Below, in pieces: positions 31,101-46,100 of a DNA stretch of 64,000 nt (its first letter is position 1; each line of letters starts with the position of its first letter). The notes beneath the pieces are model-generated. The model saw nothing but the letters and a program-made list of their open reading frames with translations, did no database searches and was not told the DNA's origin. Origin of the DNA: Bathymodiolus brooksi (taxonomy: Eukaryota; Mollusca; Bivalvia; Mytilida; Modiolidae); the NCBI GenBank assembly GCA_963680875.1, contig OY804590.1, positions 18,598,886 through 18,662,885 of the forward strand, read 5' to 3'. The translations under genes and the position numbers were made by a program.

Positions 31101-34100
31101 GAAATATTCCTCATGATCTTCTGTATAATTATAAAATAACCATGTTCATTTTTGTTTGACAGACTATATTGAATTGTCATCAGAGGACCTTGTACCTGGT
31201 GATGTTATAGAGATACCCAGGAATGGCTGTGTAATGCAGTGTGATGCTGTTCTAGTGGCTGGAAACTGTATTGTTAATGAAAGCATGCTGACAGGTTACA
31301 TCAAATATGTTATATTTATTTATTATTTCCCCTTTATGTGGTGGGGAGGGTATTATAAGAATTTCTTCAGACCTTTTCTCCCTCTATCAGCCCATTGTGG
31401 AGGTGTGTGTCAATCAGTCATTATCAGATACTATTCCTTTATGATTTCAAACAAACTCTGATTGATTTCAGTATATTTCAGTATATTTCACATATTAATT
31501 GAACAACATAGGTTGTGTAATGGTTAGCGTGCTCGCCTCAAGAGCAGTATATTGTGAGTTCATGCCCCAGTCGGGTGAAACTAAAGACTATAAACTTGGT
31601 ATATGATGCTTCCCTGCTACAGTACTCAGTAATAATGAGTAAGAACAAAGTTTGGTTGGCTCAGAATCAGGATATTGTGTCGGAGTGACATGTAGACTGT
31701 TGTTACAGAGCTAGCTCTATAAAAGTCCAGCTAAGCTTGTTGGTTTAGTACAAAGTCGAGACATCATCATATCTCATCGAAATGTCTTCGCACTAACCCA
31801 CTTGCCCGAAGCCCAGGGCAAGTAAAACTGGATTCGGACAAGTGAAAATTATGAATTAATTTGTTTGAATAAATTTGTTTTTCTTCTAAATTTGGCTTTC
31901 AGGCGAGTAGGTGATGAAAATGAAGGCAAAGACAAACTTGATCACATAATGCTATATCGAGTATACCTTGCCATGAATGGAGTTCGAACTCACAACTTTA
32001 GTAGTGATAATCACTGATTGCACAGGTAGTTGTAAATCCAACTGCCATACAATCACGACCACGATGCCTCCCCCCCAATAGTTGCATATTATACACAACC
32101 GAATATGATAACTGGAAAATTTATCTCTTTTTGCTACTTATGACTATAGATTGCATACTGATGAAAATCTAATTAAAGTGTTGCTGACAGCTGATGTTTC
32201 TTTTGACAGGAGAAAGTGTTCCAGTGACTAAAACTCCTCTACCAAACCCTAAAATGTCAAAATCTCATGAAGATATCTTTTTTAACATCAAAGAACATTC
32301 ACGTCATGTGATGTTCTGTGGAACTCATGTGATACAGACTCGTTACTATGGAAACCAAAGAGTTAAAGCTGTCGTCTTAAGAACAGGTAAATTGAATTGT
32401 ATGAAAAATTTTCTTTTTAGCAAAATTGTTTAAGCTATTATAATTGTACAATCAAACCTGCTTTAGTGACCACCTCTATTAAGCAATAATTTGTGACCTT
32501 CAATTTAATTTCTCTTCACATTGCATTTCATATTAGTTAAACCTGTATTAAGTGACAACCTGTTTTCTTTGACCTTATTTCTATGTTCCCTTGAAAGGTC
32601 ACATAAGACAGGTTAGACTGATTTCAAAAGAATGAATTCTGCTATTTAATTCATATTTCAAGATTTTGTTTTCAAGTTTACCAAAAATAGAACAAATTTA
32701 TCTTTACCACAGTTATATGAAATGTATTTGAATCATGTATTGTACTATCGTCAATTTGTTACAGGTTTTTATAATATTGATTGGCCTTTTACAGGTTTTT
32801 ATAATATATTGGTTGGCCTTTAACAGGTTTTTATAATATATTGGTTGGGCCAAAAAAAACACCTTACACGTTGTTTCGGCCGTAGTTGATTCGGCCTTAG
32901 TTGATGCGGCCTTACGCAAATCCGGCCTTATATCAAATGGATGTTCCGGCCTTATCATACATTTATGCGGCCTACGGCAAATGCGGCCTTATATCAAATG
33001 GAAAAGAATAATTAAACAATTAAAAGTTCTATTTAAATTTAAAATATTATTTAAATATTCATGGAATGATGAATAAAATATTAGAACTTGTAGTGTTTTC
33101 ACAAGATTTACTCGTAACGTAATATGAAAAGCCATAATAAATCGTTATTATTTTAACAATTTTTTAATTAGTAATTTTTGGTAATAATGACGGAAATCAT
33201 TTCCATTGAAGTTGATGATTAGAAAAACAATTCAGGTTGATATACCAAGCTGTCAACAAGCGAAATTACTTAGATATTCTCTTGCAATTAATTATCATTT
33301 GTTTAATAGTCGTATAATTGCACTGGCAGTATGATTATAAGGGTTACAAAAAAGTAAAAGGAAGCCATACTATAAATTACTCAAAAAGTACTCCAATTCT
33401 TTTGATGAAACCGCACTAATATAAAATATGTGTGTTTACGGTCACCCCACCTACCCTAATTTTTGCTAGCGACCCTATGCATTTTTACACAGAATTCGGA
33501 TAACCATTTTTGTTGTTTAACCAGCAGCAATGTTTTATTTATTCAACTGCTAGCTTTTTGTCGAAATTGAGAGCAAAGAAGGTAGAAAAACTGCATAATT
33601 CGTCATTTTACCAGAATTTTCGAAAATTAAATACCGGAATCGGATTCCGGAACCGGGAACGAATATTTCCGGTTTTGTCGATAATTAAAAAAAAAAAAAA
33701 AAAAAAAAAATTAATCCTGACCGACCGACCCTAGATTTTTTTGATATGTGACAGTAAACACACATATATTTTTTTTTGGCCTTGGCCTTTTACAGGTTTT
33801 TATAATATATTGGTTGGCCTTTTACAGGTTTTTATAATATATTGGTTGGCCTTTTACAGGTTTTTATAATATATTGGTTGGCCTTTTACAGGTTTTTATA
33901 ATATATTGGTTGGCCTTTTACAGGTTTTTATAATATATTGGTTGGATATTTACAGGTTTTTATAATATTGGTTGGATATTTACAGGTTTTTATAATATTG
34001 GTTGGATATTTACAGGTTTTTATAATATTGGTTGGCCTTTTACAGGTTTTTATAATATATTGGTTGGCCTTTTACAGGTTTTTATAATATATTGGTTGGC

Positions 34101-37100
34101 CTTTTACAGCTTTTTATAATATATTGGTTGGCCTTTTACAGGTTTTTATAATATTGGTTGGATATTTACAGGTTTTTATAATATTGGTTGGCCTTTTACA
34201 GGTTTTTATAATATTGGTTGGCTATTTACAGGTTTTTATAATATATTGGTTGGATATTTACAGGTTTTTATAATATTGGTTGGATATTTACAGGTTTTTA
34301 TAATATTGGTTGGCCTTTTACAGGTTTTTATAATATTGGTTGGCTATTTACAGGTTTTTATAATATTGGTTGGCCTTTTACAGGTTTCACAACAGCTAAA
34401 GGGGAGCTTGTAAGATCTATCTTGTATCCTAAACCAGTGGACTTCAAGTTTAACAGAGATACCTATATATTTGTTGGAGCCCTGGCTTGTATTGCTGGAA
34501 TAGGTTTTATATATACAATAGTGCTTATGGTAAGATGTAACAAATACTATTTTTTTTAATTATTTGGCTTTCCAATCTTTCGACTTTGATCATATTTGAA
34601 AAAGGTTATTCTAGAAATATGTCTTGAGCACTAATTTAGATATCTACATTTTTTTTATTGCGATCATTTTGAACTCAGATAAGTTGTTTCCTTTGATGTT
34701 TGCCAGAAAGCATCATTGAGACAAGAAGATTTAAAATCGTACAAATGGATGACCTAGTGTCCAAATTTTACAGATCGGCTACAGTGTAAATTTTGTATGT
34801 CAGTTTTATTGGTGACAGATATCGTGAGAAAGACGCCGACCAACTGACAAAGTTGATAATTTCAAAATCATTCCTGAATTGTATGCGTTCACCGGTATAA
34901 CACATATTGTTGTCATATACCTGTCACTAGGTATAAATTAATACTTTGAAAATATGAAGGCATTTTGTGATACTTTTGAAATCTGAGGCAACACAGAAAC
35001 AAAGAAGATACATCTAAATAACTATATACATTAAGAGGGTATTCCTATCTGTGTTGTCATTAAACAAGATTGTAAGGGGTCGCCATGCTCGCACATGGTA
35101 GTTGGATCTATAACTACCTGTTGAGTAAGTGTCTTTCAGCACTAAAGTTGTGAGTTTGAAACTCGCTCATGGAAAGGTGTACTCGATAGAACATTATGTG
35201 ATAAAGTTTGTCAATGACTTACGGCAGGTTGGTGGTTTTCTCCGCGTACCTCCATTTTCTCAGCCAATAAAATTAACTGCCATGATATAGCTGAAATATT
35301 GTTGAAAGTGGCATTAAACACTATAACCCCCTAACACGATTTAATATATTGTTTTAGATACAAGCTGATGAAGACCCGTCAGATATCGTGCTTCGCTCCC
35401 TTGATTTGATAACTATAGCAGTGCCACCTGCTTTACCAGCGGCATTAACTATCGGTATTGTGTTTGCTCAGAGAAGACTTAAGAAACAGCTGGTGTATTG
35501 TATCAGTCCACGAAGTATTAATGTCAGTGGCAGTATTAATGCATTTTGTTTTGATAAGGTTTGTATCTATAAATAGATATAGCTAGAAAACTCTCACTAT
35601 TTATTTGATTTTTTTTTTATCTAAAAATAGATATATAGCTAGAAACCATCTCACCGTTTCTTTGATTTTTGTCCATCTAAAAATAGATATATAGTTAGGA
35701 AACTTTCATTATTTATTGGATTACATTTTCTGACTTATAAACTAAAGGTTGTTTTAAGAGATGTTTGTCAATTCAATGATGTCCCCCATTATATTGGTAG
35801 GGTGACACCAAAGGCTATGAAATTGATAGTTGTTGCTTCTCCATGCTAGGAACAAGAGGAAACACTGGTTGGCTCAAAATTAGGATAATGTGTCCGAATG
35901 GCGCAACATGTCTACCTACAGACTGTGGTTTCAGTGAGCTAGCACTATGAAAAAAACTAATTACGCATATTGGTCTAGTACAAAGTAGACATCGTCATCA
36001 TCTCATTGAAATGTAACCTGTTCTTACCCATGATGCAGCTGAAATATTGCTCATTTGGTGTTAAGCTGTGACGGAACAGAAGTTCCTCTATAATATTTAT
36101 TCCTAAGAAAATGTATTATCTAATAAAAGTTCCAAAAGGAATTTATTTTATGTAATACATGTTCCACTGACATAATAAAAATACCAGTACAATGGAACAT
36201 GTATAACATAAAATAATTTCCTATCCAGAACTTTTCTTATATAATATTTGTTTTGATTCTAGTAAAATTTATTCTTTCATTATACGATATTTATTTTGTT
36301 GTTTTGTGTTTTTTTTTACATCGGTAAACATTTGTCCTATAACGATGTTCTTCGGTAAGTATATGTAAGTATTAACTCAAGAATACTATTCTTATGTGTC
36401 ATAAACGAAATAATTATGAAAATTAAATTAAATAAAATTTTGTTTTTAAGCTTGTTTTTTATGAGGAGTCTGGTTTGTAAAGCCAGACATCGATGACATT
36501 CAAATCAGGCCGTCTGTGGGTGTAATAGATGGAAACGGATGTTCATACAATAAAATAATCAAGCTGTCAAAACAATGTATCACCATGTGCAGTTTTATTG
36601 ACATACCTTTAAACTGTAATTAATTAGTCCTTCTAACGGTAAGCTGTCCGATTTTTCCTTCTATATTGATAGCCAAAAATCTGCTCACCGGAAGTTTAAA
36701 AAATAGATCAATTGATAATTTAGAAACGCAAAAGAAATCTATTTCAATGAAAAATTCCCAATTCTTTGATTATTTACTCTATGCAAAACCGAAATAAGCT
36801 TGAAATAAAATTCTAATAAAAAAATCTCTTTCTATGAAACTCCTGATGGAAGAGCGGCGTAGCCATAACAAATCGGTTACACAATTCATTCAAAATAAAA
36901 GATAATAGCCTCACCGGACGCAATTACGAATGAACGAAATAAAAAGTATGTCCCCTAATTGTTCCTTCAAAACATGAATTAAAAAAATGCTTTTATAAAT
37001 AGATACCCCGCTAAATTACACGTATTTTGGGAGAAAATTATTCATGCGCAGTTGTTGAATGTTGCAGACGACGGGTTTTCATATTTGTAAACAGAAAATG

Positions 37101-40100
37101 ATCGACAATTGCACTTCGAATCTATCGCTAAAATTCATTGAGGTACGCATATTTTGTTATCTTATGCCTGTAATTGGAAAGAATATGATCTCCTGGTTCT
37201 ATGCATATGTAGAACACATTGAAATTCAAACAAAAACAGTCAATATAATACATTTTCCTTACCTTGATCTATCCCAAAATGTCAAAATCCGTGATGTACC
37301 TTATTCACTGAAGAGTCCAAGGAATTCCGAATGCAAACTGGCACACATTTATGGTATGAATAAAGGAAAGGTTTTTATGTCATGTGTATTATATACAAAT
37401 GGATATGTGAACGTAAATGAATGAATGCTCTTTCAATTTTAACAGTTGTCATTAAATAATTTACACTAGAAAGGTTATTATGATGTCGTTCGAAATTGTG
37501 TCCGGATCTAGGTCACAGAGTGACTAGAACGGGGTCATGAAAATCTGTTCTGAGTTAAAACGCGTAACAATGCATTGAATAATATATGGGCTATGATTCA
37601 AAAGGAATATTGGTGTTTAATCTGAAATATGAACATGCAATCAGCTTCATCAATTTGGTCAAATTTATAAATTATTATCAAATGCCACGGTCAATATCAT
37701 CGAAATTGTTCGTAATTGCGTCTGGTGAGGCTAACGTGTACGGATCATCGTATTATTGAAATTTTAGGACTTCGTCCTTCAAACAGGTTGCCTGTCTCAT
37801 ATTAGTACACAAATTATGTGATCATCTCGGTCCAGTAAATTTTCAATCAGCTGATCAGGATAATTAAGTGCCGACTGATGTTCACCTGTGTTGATTATCT
37901 CATGGTTATTATTTTATTTGTTCCTAATTGACCAATTCAAGTGTAGAACATTCTAGTTTAACGAAATCGATAATTATTTTCCAGTATATTTAGTATAAAA
38001 AGCTTGTACTCCACGTTTATTCAAATTATTGTGAGATGTAATGCAACCGCCATTTTTTACTACAACCCCGTGCGCATGCTCGTGTTAGATGGAAAAGCTA
38101 TATAGCTATATTTAGATATTTTGTGACAATAATTTTATATTGTAAAACGATCCACCCTGTGATTTTTTTTCAACAACATACATTTTTATAGTATATATTT
38201 TATTATACAATTCAATATTGAACTGATTTTCGCTAACACTTCAATCATTGAATATTATTGATTTTTTTTTGGATGTTGAACATTTTTTCCCCGGAATTGC
38301 ACCCCTAACCAGTATACTTTTATTCCCCAAGAACATCGATGATTTCAGTCTTCTTATTCAGAAAAAAAACCTACAGCAAATTCAAGGTATACTGTAAACA
38401 AAATCGTCATTTTTATCGAGATTTTTTTTTAGGGATTCCAGATTTTTTTAACTTCATCCTTGTATAGGTCGATGTGGACGATAGGTCGAAGCCAGCGTGT
38501 TGAGGAAAAAAAATATCGACCTATCGTCCGTAAAATACGGTAATGTTTGATATTTGACAATACAGTAGTACTCCGCTAATAAGGCCATGCCTTCTGCAAT
38601 GAAAAAGTAGACTCTCTTGAGGGAGACAAGACAGTTTAGTAATATTTTACTATAATCTCAGTGCATCAGAAATCTGGCCGATTAGAGGGATGGCCTTTGT
38701 TGGAAGGGGCCTTATAAGAGAGATGGCCTTTGTTGGAAGGGGCCTTATAAGAGGGATGACCTTTGGTGGGAGGGATATTACAAGAGGAGTGGCCTTTGTG
38801 GGAAGGGACCTGATAAGAGGGATGGCCTTCAGTGGGAGGGGCCTGATAACAGGGGGACTGCTATATCTGGTGCATGAACTAGCCAGATATTGCCTTATTG
38901 CATCATAAATCACCCTTTTCCATCTTTCGGAAAATTTGAATTTAAAAATCTTTAAATAATTAAATGAGATTAACCAAAATGTAGGTACATAGAGAAACTG
39001 AACCTGTAGTGTTCAACATGGTTGAATAATGTAATTTTTTGCTACTATTACAAAAATGAAAAGTCTCTCTTTCATAAGTGTTTCCATGGTTACATTTCAG
39101 ACTGGTACCCTAACTGAGGATGGACTGAATATGCATAGTGTTGTTACTAGTGACAATGGGAAGTAAGTCTGTCAGTTTTAATGAGATTCATTTTCTTACC
39201 TAGCTAAAGAAGATAAAACTTTCCAACGATTGCTGTTATTTATATACACCCTGTTTTTTTTCAATGAAAATTGTGGGGAGGGGAGGGGGGGGGGGCAGTT
39301 TTCCTTCTTTAGTTCTTTAAGGCATTTCAGGTAATATTTTGCACAATAACTTTTGGCTTCATTCGACATGAAATATTATACAGCTATACAATAATTAGGT
39401 TACTTGAGTAATAAAGAGCAGATAACTCTATGCAATGTAGAAGTCATTGATTTCACAGTTAAATTAAAGGTAGTGAAAGCTAAAGGGGACAATGAACAAT
39501 GACTAATAGACAATCCAGAAACATGTCAAATCATTGGGCACAAGACACAGAACAAAGACCTACAAAGTGACTAATAGACAATCCAGAAACATGTCAAAAC
39601 ATTGGGCACAAGACACAGAACAAAGACCTTACAAAGCAAATCACAGCACAGAAAACTAAAAACGAAGATATCAGCAAAAAACCTGGGGACTAATTCAAAT
39701 GCTCGCAGATGGTAAGCAGTTTCCTGGTTCATATTAGACACCCACCATGATACTCATAAAGTCTAATGAAAGTCTTGTCAGTGATAGAGGAAAGAAAAAA
39801 ATCTTTGTAAAAGGGAAAATATCCATTTCCATATGAGAATAACTTCTTCCTTATTGAAAAATTAATGATGTGCCATAAACTGCATTTAGGAGATAACTGT
39901 ATTGTATTTGAAAATTTCACGGCATCAATTGGAGATTTGATGGTCGCAAATTGAGTTTACTTACTGGCGACGCCATAGCGGAGCCAGTAAACGGATATTT
40001 GGGACCATTAAATCAACAATTGATGCCATGAAATTTTCAAATACAATACAGTTATCTCCATTCTAATGTAATCATGTATATATAGATGTGTATTGCCACA

Positions 40101-43100
40101 TTATTGACAAGATGACATAAGCTGTAATCAACTAAAAATTCTGAAAATATCTCGTGCTATTTCAACCGTGGAATTGATACACTGAAAATTACACCATTAA
40201 ATCGACAATTAATGCTGTGAAATTTTCAAATACTATACAGTTATCTCCATTCTAATGTAATCATGTGCATTGCCACATTATTGACAAGATGACGTAAGCG
40301 GTAATTAGCTAAAATTCCAAAAATATCTCATGATATTTCAACCATGGAATTGATATCTTGAAAATTACAGCATTGTTCAATCACAAACCAGGAATATTAA
40401 ACAACTACATTAGAATGTGATTTCTCTTTACTCTTTTATTTAAGATTTAGCGGTGAATACCGTGATTTAAGCAAAATGGACAATGATAATGTGACAGTTG
40501 CTATGGCAGCATGCCATTCATTAACAATTATTGACAATGTGGTCAGTGGCGACCCCTTAGATCTCATCATGTTTGAAGCTACAGAATGGGAGATACTAGA
40601 AGAAGGGCAGGATTCATCAAAGTTTGATATGATCGTGCCGACTATTGTGAGACCCAAGTCATCTGTATCTAACACCTTTGATCAAAACTTTCAGGTTTGT
40701 TTTACTAATGTTACAAATCATTGATTGATTGATTGATTGATTGTTGTTGTTACAAATCATCGATTGATTGATTGATTGTTGTTGTAAATCATTGATTGAT
40801 TGATTGTTTGTTGTTGTTACAAATCATTGATTGATTGATTGTTGTTGTTGCAAATCATCGATTGATTGATTGATTGTTGTTGTAAATCATTGATTGATTG
40901 ATTGATTGTTGTAAATCATTGATTGATTGATTGATTGTTGTTGTAAATCATTGATTGTTGTTGTAAATCATTGATTGTTGTTGTAAATCATTGCTTGATT
41001 GATTGATTGTTGTTATAAATCATTGATTGATTGTTGTTGTTGTAAATCGTCGATTGATTGATTGATTGTTGTTACAAATCATTGATTTATTGATTGTTGT
41101 TACAAATCATCGATTGATTGATTGATTGATTGTTGTTGTTGCAAATCATTGATTGATTGTTGTTGTTGTAAATCATTGATTGATTGATTGTTTGTTGTTG
41201 TTGTTTAACATCAAGATACCATTGTTTCAGCTTTATAAATAATGGGAGCAATGAATTGTTTAGTAATAAAGGATATAGATGTAAATAAACATGAGAGACT
41301 ATCCAAATATAACAATTGGACACAAATTAAAGTAACGGAACAGCAATTTTTTTGCCCTTCTAGATTTCACAGCCATGGTATGGTCTTCAATAATGAGCAT
41401 AACTCTTACCCTAAAATGAGTGTGAAACGACCCCTAGGTCTTTTAATTATGTTGATAAACACTACATCCATCCATTTCTGTCGTTTTTATGGTATTTAGT
41501 GAATAGTGTTGGTTTAGTACAAAATAGACAACATCATCTCTTTGATATAGATGAAATAGCCAGTACAGAAAGAAATGAATATATATTTCATCATATACAA
41601 TTTTTGTCTCTTATTTCATTACAGCCTGTACAGAAGGAAGTAGGAATCTTGCGTCAATTCACATTTTCCTCCAGTCTACAGAGGATGTCTGTCATAGTAA
41701 GAACTCTAGGTTCTGACCACTTTGATTTGTTTGCAAAAGGAGCTCCAGAGAAAATAGCCATGCTTTCAAAACCAGAAACAGGTATGCTTTATTTTAATAT
41801 TAGGTTGATTGACTTTGATTTATTTTTTTGTGTTTAACGCCACTTTCAGCAATATTTCAGTTATATCATGGCGACTTTAATATTGGAGTTTTAGTATATG
41901 TCTTATTTCTTCTTCTTAAGAAATGATTGATGACAACTATTATTGGACCTAGTTTAAGCCTGGACTCTCAAAAAAAAATTAAATCTGGATGATCATTTTT
42001 TTATGTTCATTAAAAATTCAAGATGGACGTCATCGATGGACAGTTGAAAACACATTACAGGACAAGCACAAATTAGCCTCTGGTTTTGTTTGTTTTACTT
42101 TGTCTTTCAAAATATGTAAATTATATGGATTGTATTACTGTACTTAACCTTTTTTTGTATCTAAATTTGAGATCCTTGAATTTACATTTCGTGAATCATT
42201 TTCACCTCACAATTCATTGGTTTATTTTCCTGCATAATAATTTTAATTACAGTTCCTGATAACTTCCATGATGTATTGATGAAATATACACAACATGGTT
42301 ACAGAGTTATTGCAATTGCCTTTAGACAGTTACCAGTCAAACTTAAATATGCCAAGCTTCAAAGGATACAGAGGTATTAATTTTTACAATGTATTTTCTA
42401 GTTACATACATTCTCTGTGATTTAGTTTTCTCCTTGACTCATTTATGGCAGGATTTAAACTTGGGTTAGGTTTATGGTGTTTAATGCCACTTTCAACAAT
42501 ATTTCAGTTATATCGCGGCGGTCAGTTTTATTGGTGGAGGAAATCGGAGTACCTGGAGAAAACCACCAACCTGTCACAAGTCACTGACAAACTTTATCAC
42601 ATAATGTTGTATCGATTACACCTCGCCTGAGAGGGATTTGAGCTCACAATGTTAGTGATGATAGGCACTGATTGCATAGGTAGTTATAAATCCAACTACT
42701 ATACAATCATGACCACGACAGACCCCTTTAAACTTGGCACTATTTGTTGTGTCTGCATGACATAGGTAATACCTAGGAACGATTTGTTTGAACAGATATC
42801 CTTGTCCTCTGGGTCACATGTCATCTGTACTTTTACTACTCCTAATGACAGCCTGATTGGGATGTTTGATTTCAGCTTTATAGAGATGCAAATATAGCTG
42901 TTTTTGATCAGTTGAAATATAAAAGAAAATCTGGGTCATTTTTAATGGAATGTTGCAATATTTATCTATGGGTTGTTTTAAATAAAGATACAAATATTGT
43001 TCATAGAGATAAGTATATTTTTATATTTCAGAGAACAAGTAGAGAAGGGATTGACATTCCTAGGATTTTTGGTGACAGAAAATCGTGTAAAACCTGAGAC

Positions 43101-46100
43101 AACACCAGTCATACAACAGTTAATGAAAGCTAATATCAGAACTGTTATGGTTACAGGTAAAGCTATAGTAAAGAAACGCAGGGGAAATGGGACCTTGATT
43201 CTCCAAGACACGGAACAACCCATTCGCTGCTTGTGCTGGACAACTCACTCTTAACACAGAATGTGGACAAGTTCCTTGTGTTGTGGGAATAGTACAAGAG
43301 GCCCCTTGCACATAAAAGAGCGAGTGATTGATTGTTGTTTAATGCCAAGTGAGCAATTTTCAGCTCTATCTTTGCGATGCATGTGAAACACAACTTACAA
43401 CAGCTTCTAAAGAGCAATAAGCAAAGATCATTGGTCTGTGGCAAGGCAAACTTTTCCAGCCTTCCCCTTTTCCTTTTCACAGAAGTAACCCCCACATGAA
43501 CAGGTTGACTAAAAGAAAACACAAAATTAACCACTTATACAGTATACCATATATTGTAAGTTTATGAGTAAGATCCTTTTCACTCTCATTAGTGTTCTAA
43601 ATAGGATTTATTCTAATATAGGATTTTATTGGAAATTTACCTTTTTTTTATATCTTTTTTAGTCTCATCTGTTAAGTTTGTGGTTTTAATCTTCTCCATG
43701 GAAACATATTTTAAATTCCAAATGTCCAGTTTATGCTAAAAAAATTGCTATGTTGCATCTGAAGTAAAAATTTGTGTTCCTTGTGAGTCTTGTCACTTAT
43801 TCTGTATTGAGTTTTAATTAATGCCTTGCCGTCTTACTAGGAGACAACATGTTAACAGCTCTAAGTGTTGCCAGGGAGATTGGTATGATACCACAGAAAG
43901 ATAAGATCATATTAGTACAAGGTTATCCTCATGTAGACAAAGCTGAGGCCTACCTAGAGTTTGTTTACACAGAGAAATCAACTAAAGAGATGTCAGCATT
44001 TAGATCTGCTTCTATTGAGGTATTTAAGATATTTATGGTAGAAAAAAATAATGTATGGAAGGCCAGGATACCATATGATTATTATGTTGAAAAATCTCCA
44101 GTTCTTATGTTCATATAACTTTCAAACATGATTTTTTCTCTCAAACTCCAAAATCATCCAATTAGAACATCCAGAAATATTGATCGCACAATGTAGGTCA
44201 AGATTTAATTGTACTTGATTTTTTTGTTGGGGGGAGATCGTGTGGGGGATTAATGTCTCCCACGCAGGAGACCCAGTCCATGCGGGAGATAAGGCTCTTA
44301 TGTGGGAGACTCCCGCTCAAAGGGGCAGGGTTAACAGGTATGATCACATAATACAAGTTATTGCTTAATAGAGGTGGTCACTAAAGCAGGTTTGACTATA
44401 TATTGTAGGAGGTTAAAGTTGAATTTTTACCATTAGAAAATCCAGATTATTTCCATTTTGCTATTGATGGACGTTCCTGGTCTGTTATAAGGACGTACTT
44501 TGGAGATTTATTACCAAAGGTTTGTAAAAGTTACATCAGAAAGTTTACACTGTAAAATAAAGAATATTTTATATAAATTACAGTAGTGCCACACTTAAAA
44601 GGCCCATCTCACCGAACATCACCTCTTTTATATGACCGTCTTTATAATACATAAGGTTACCAGTAAAAATACTTCTACATATAGGAGATGTCGTGGTCGT
44701 TATTTATAATACATAAGGTTACCAGTAAAAATACTTCTACATATAGGAGATGTCGTGGTCGTTATTGTATGTTAGTTTGATTTTCAGTAAATTGCGACTG
44801 CTTAGTAGTTTTCTCCAGGTACTTCAGTTTCCTCCACCAATAAAACTGAGTGCCATGATATAACTGAAATATTGTTGAAAGTGGCATTAAACACCATAAA
44901 CCGAACCAAACCAAATCTTCTATATATATATATATACATACAGTAGGCCCACTAATATAAGGTGACACCTGTAATTTTACAGATTATATTATATACTTCT
45001 TTCCCTTTGAAGTTGAAACTTTAAAAAGAAATTCATACATTAATGTATAATTTAAATGCTCAAATGGTACAACTTTTCTGACGAAATAAATGAATACCGT
45101 ACATCAAGAAAAATCACTGACCCTGAACATATAAAAGATTATTTTATTAGAAGTAAGATCTCATTATATACTTTATTTTTTTCAGTTATGTGTGAGAGGA
45201 ACAGTGTTTGCTAGATTTTCACCAGAACAAAAGGCACAGCTGATAGAGACATTACAAGATTTAGGGTAGTGGTATATATCTGTACTCTGTGAAAATGTAT
45301 GGTCATTTAAAAAAAATTAATTGCTGAATAGTTTTCCATAGAACAATGAATCTTTGAAAATAAGAATCCTTGAATCTAGCGATTTTTGTGGAAACATTGC
45401 ATGGTTTTGTGTTCTAGCAATTAAGATATTTTATGATGTGAAACATGATGGATCTCTTTGCTTGACAACAGAAAATCATAAAACAGCTTTTCTTGCAAAA
45501 GTCTAATAAATATCTATAAATCAAATATTAGCTTACAACAGTTAACAGTAATACATTGTATGTTAATACATGATGAATGCTAGCACATATTTTTGAAAAC
45601 TTTGGGACATAGATTTTCATCAGAATCATATTTTAATATAACCAGTCAAGATTTTACCAGCTATTTTTTTCTTTGTTAAATTTTTTTTTATAAATCCAGA
45701 AAACACTTTTTTTTATAATTGATCGGTATAGAGTTTTAATTTTGTTTTTTTCAGTACTTTTATAATTGATCGGTATAGAGTTTTAATTTTTTTTTTTTTT
45801 CAGGTATTATGTGGGGATGTGTGGTGACGGAGCCAACGACTGTGGGGCCCTGAAAACAGCACATGCAGGAATATCATTGTCTGAGGCTGAGGCATCAGTA
45901 GCTTCACCATTTACATCTAAAAAGCCAAATATAGAATGTGTCCCTACATTAATCAGGCATGTTGAATATTCATATATCTTTGGTATAGAAATAAAATGAA
46001 AAAGAAAAGATACCATACTGTCAGATCAATTCCAAAATCCAATTGAAAAATCGTTTGGAAGTGGCAAAATCAATACATGTACTCCTAACACACATATACA

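Noticed and set aside
37059..37424. 121-codon + strand open frame
   Set aside because: No recognisable domain or splice context; it lies in the middle of a dispersed element and has codon content like its AT-rich surroundings.
43157..43260. Open extension of exon 15 past its donor
   Set aside because: The reading frame stays open after 43156 by chance; the gttacag|gtaaag donor and the GDN start of exon 16 fix the boundary.
45957..45999. Read-through of exon 19 with a short alternative C terminus
   Set aside because: The frame runs to a stop at about 45999 and would truncate the pump before M5. Intron retention is possible but nothing in the sequence supports it.
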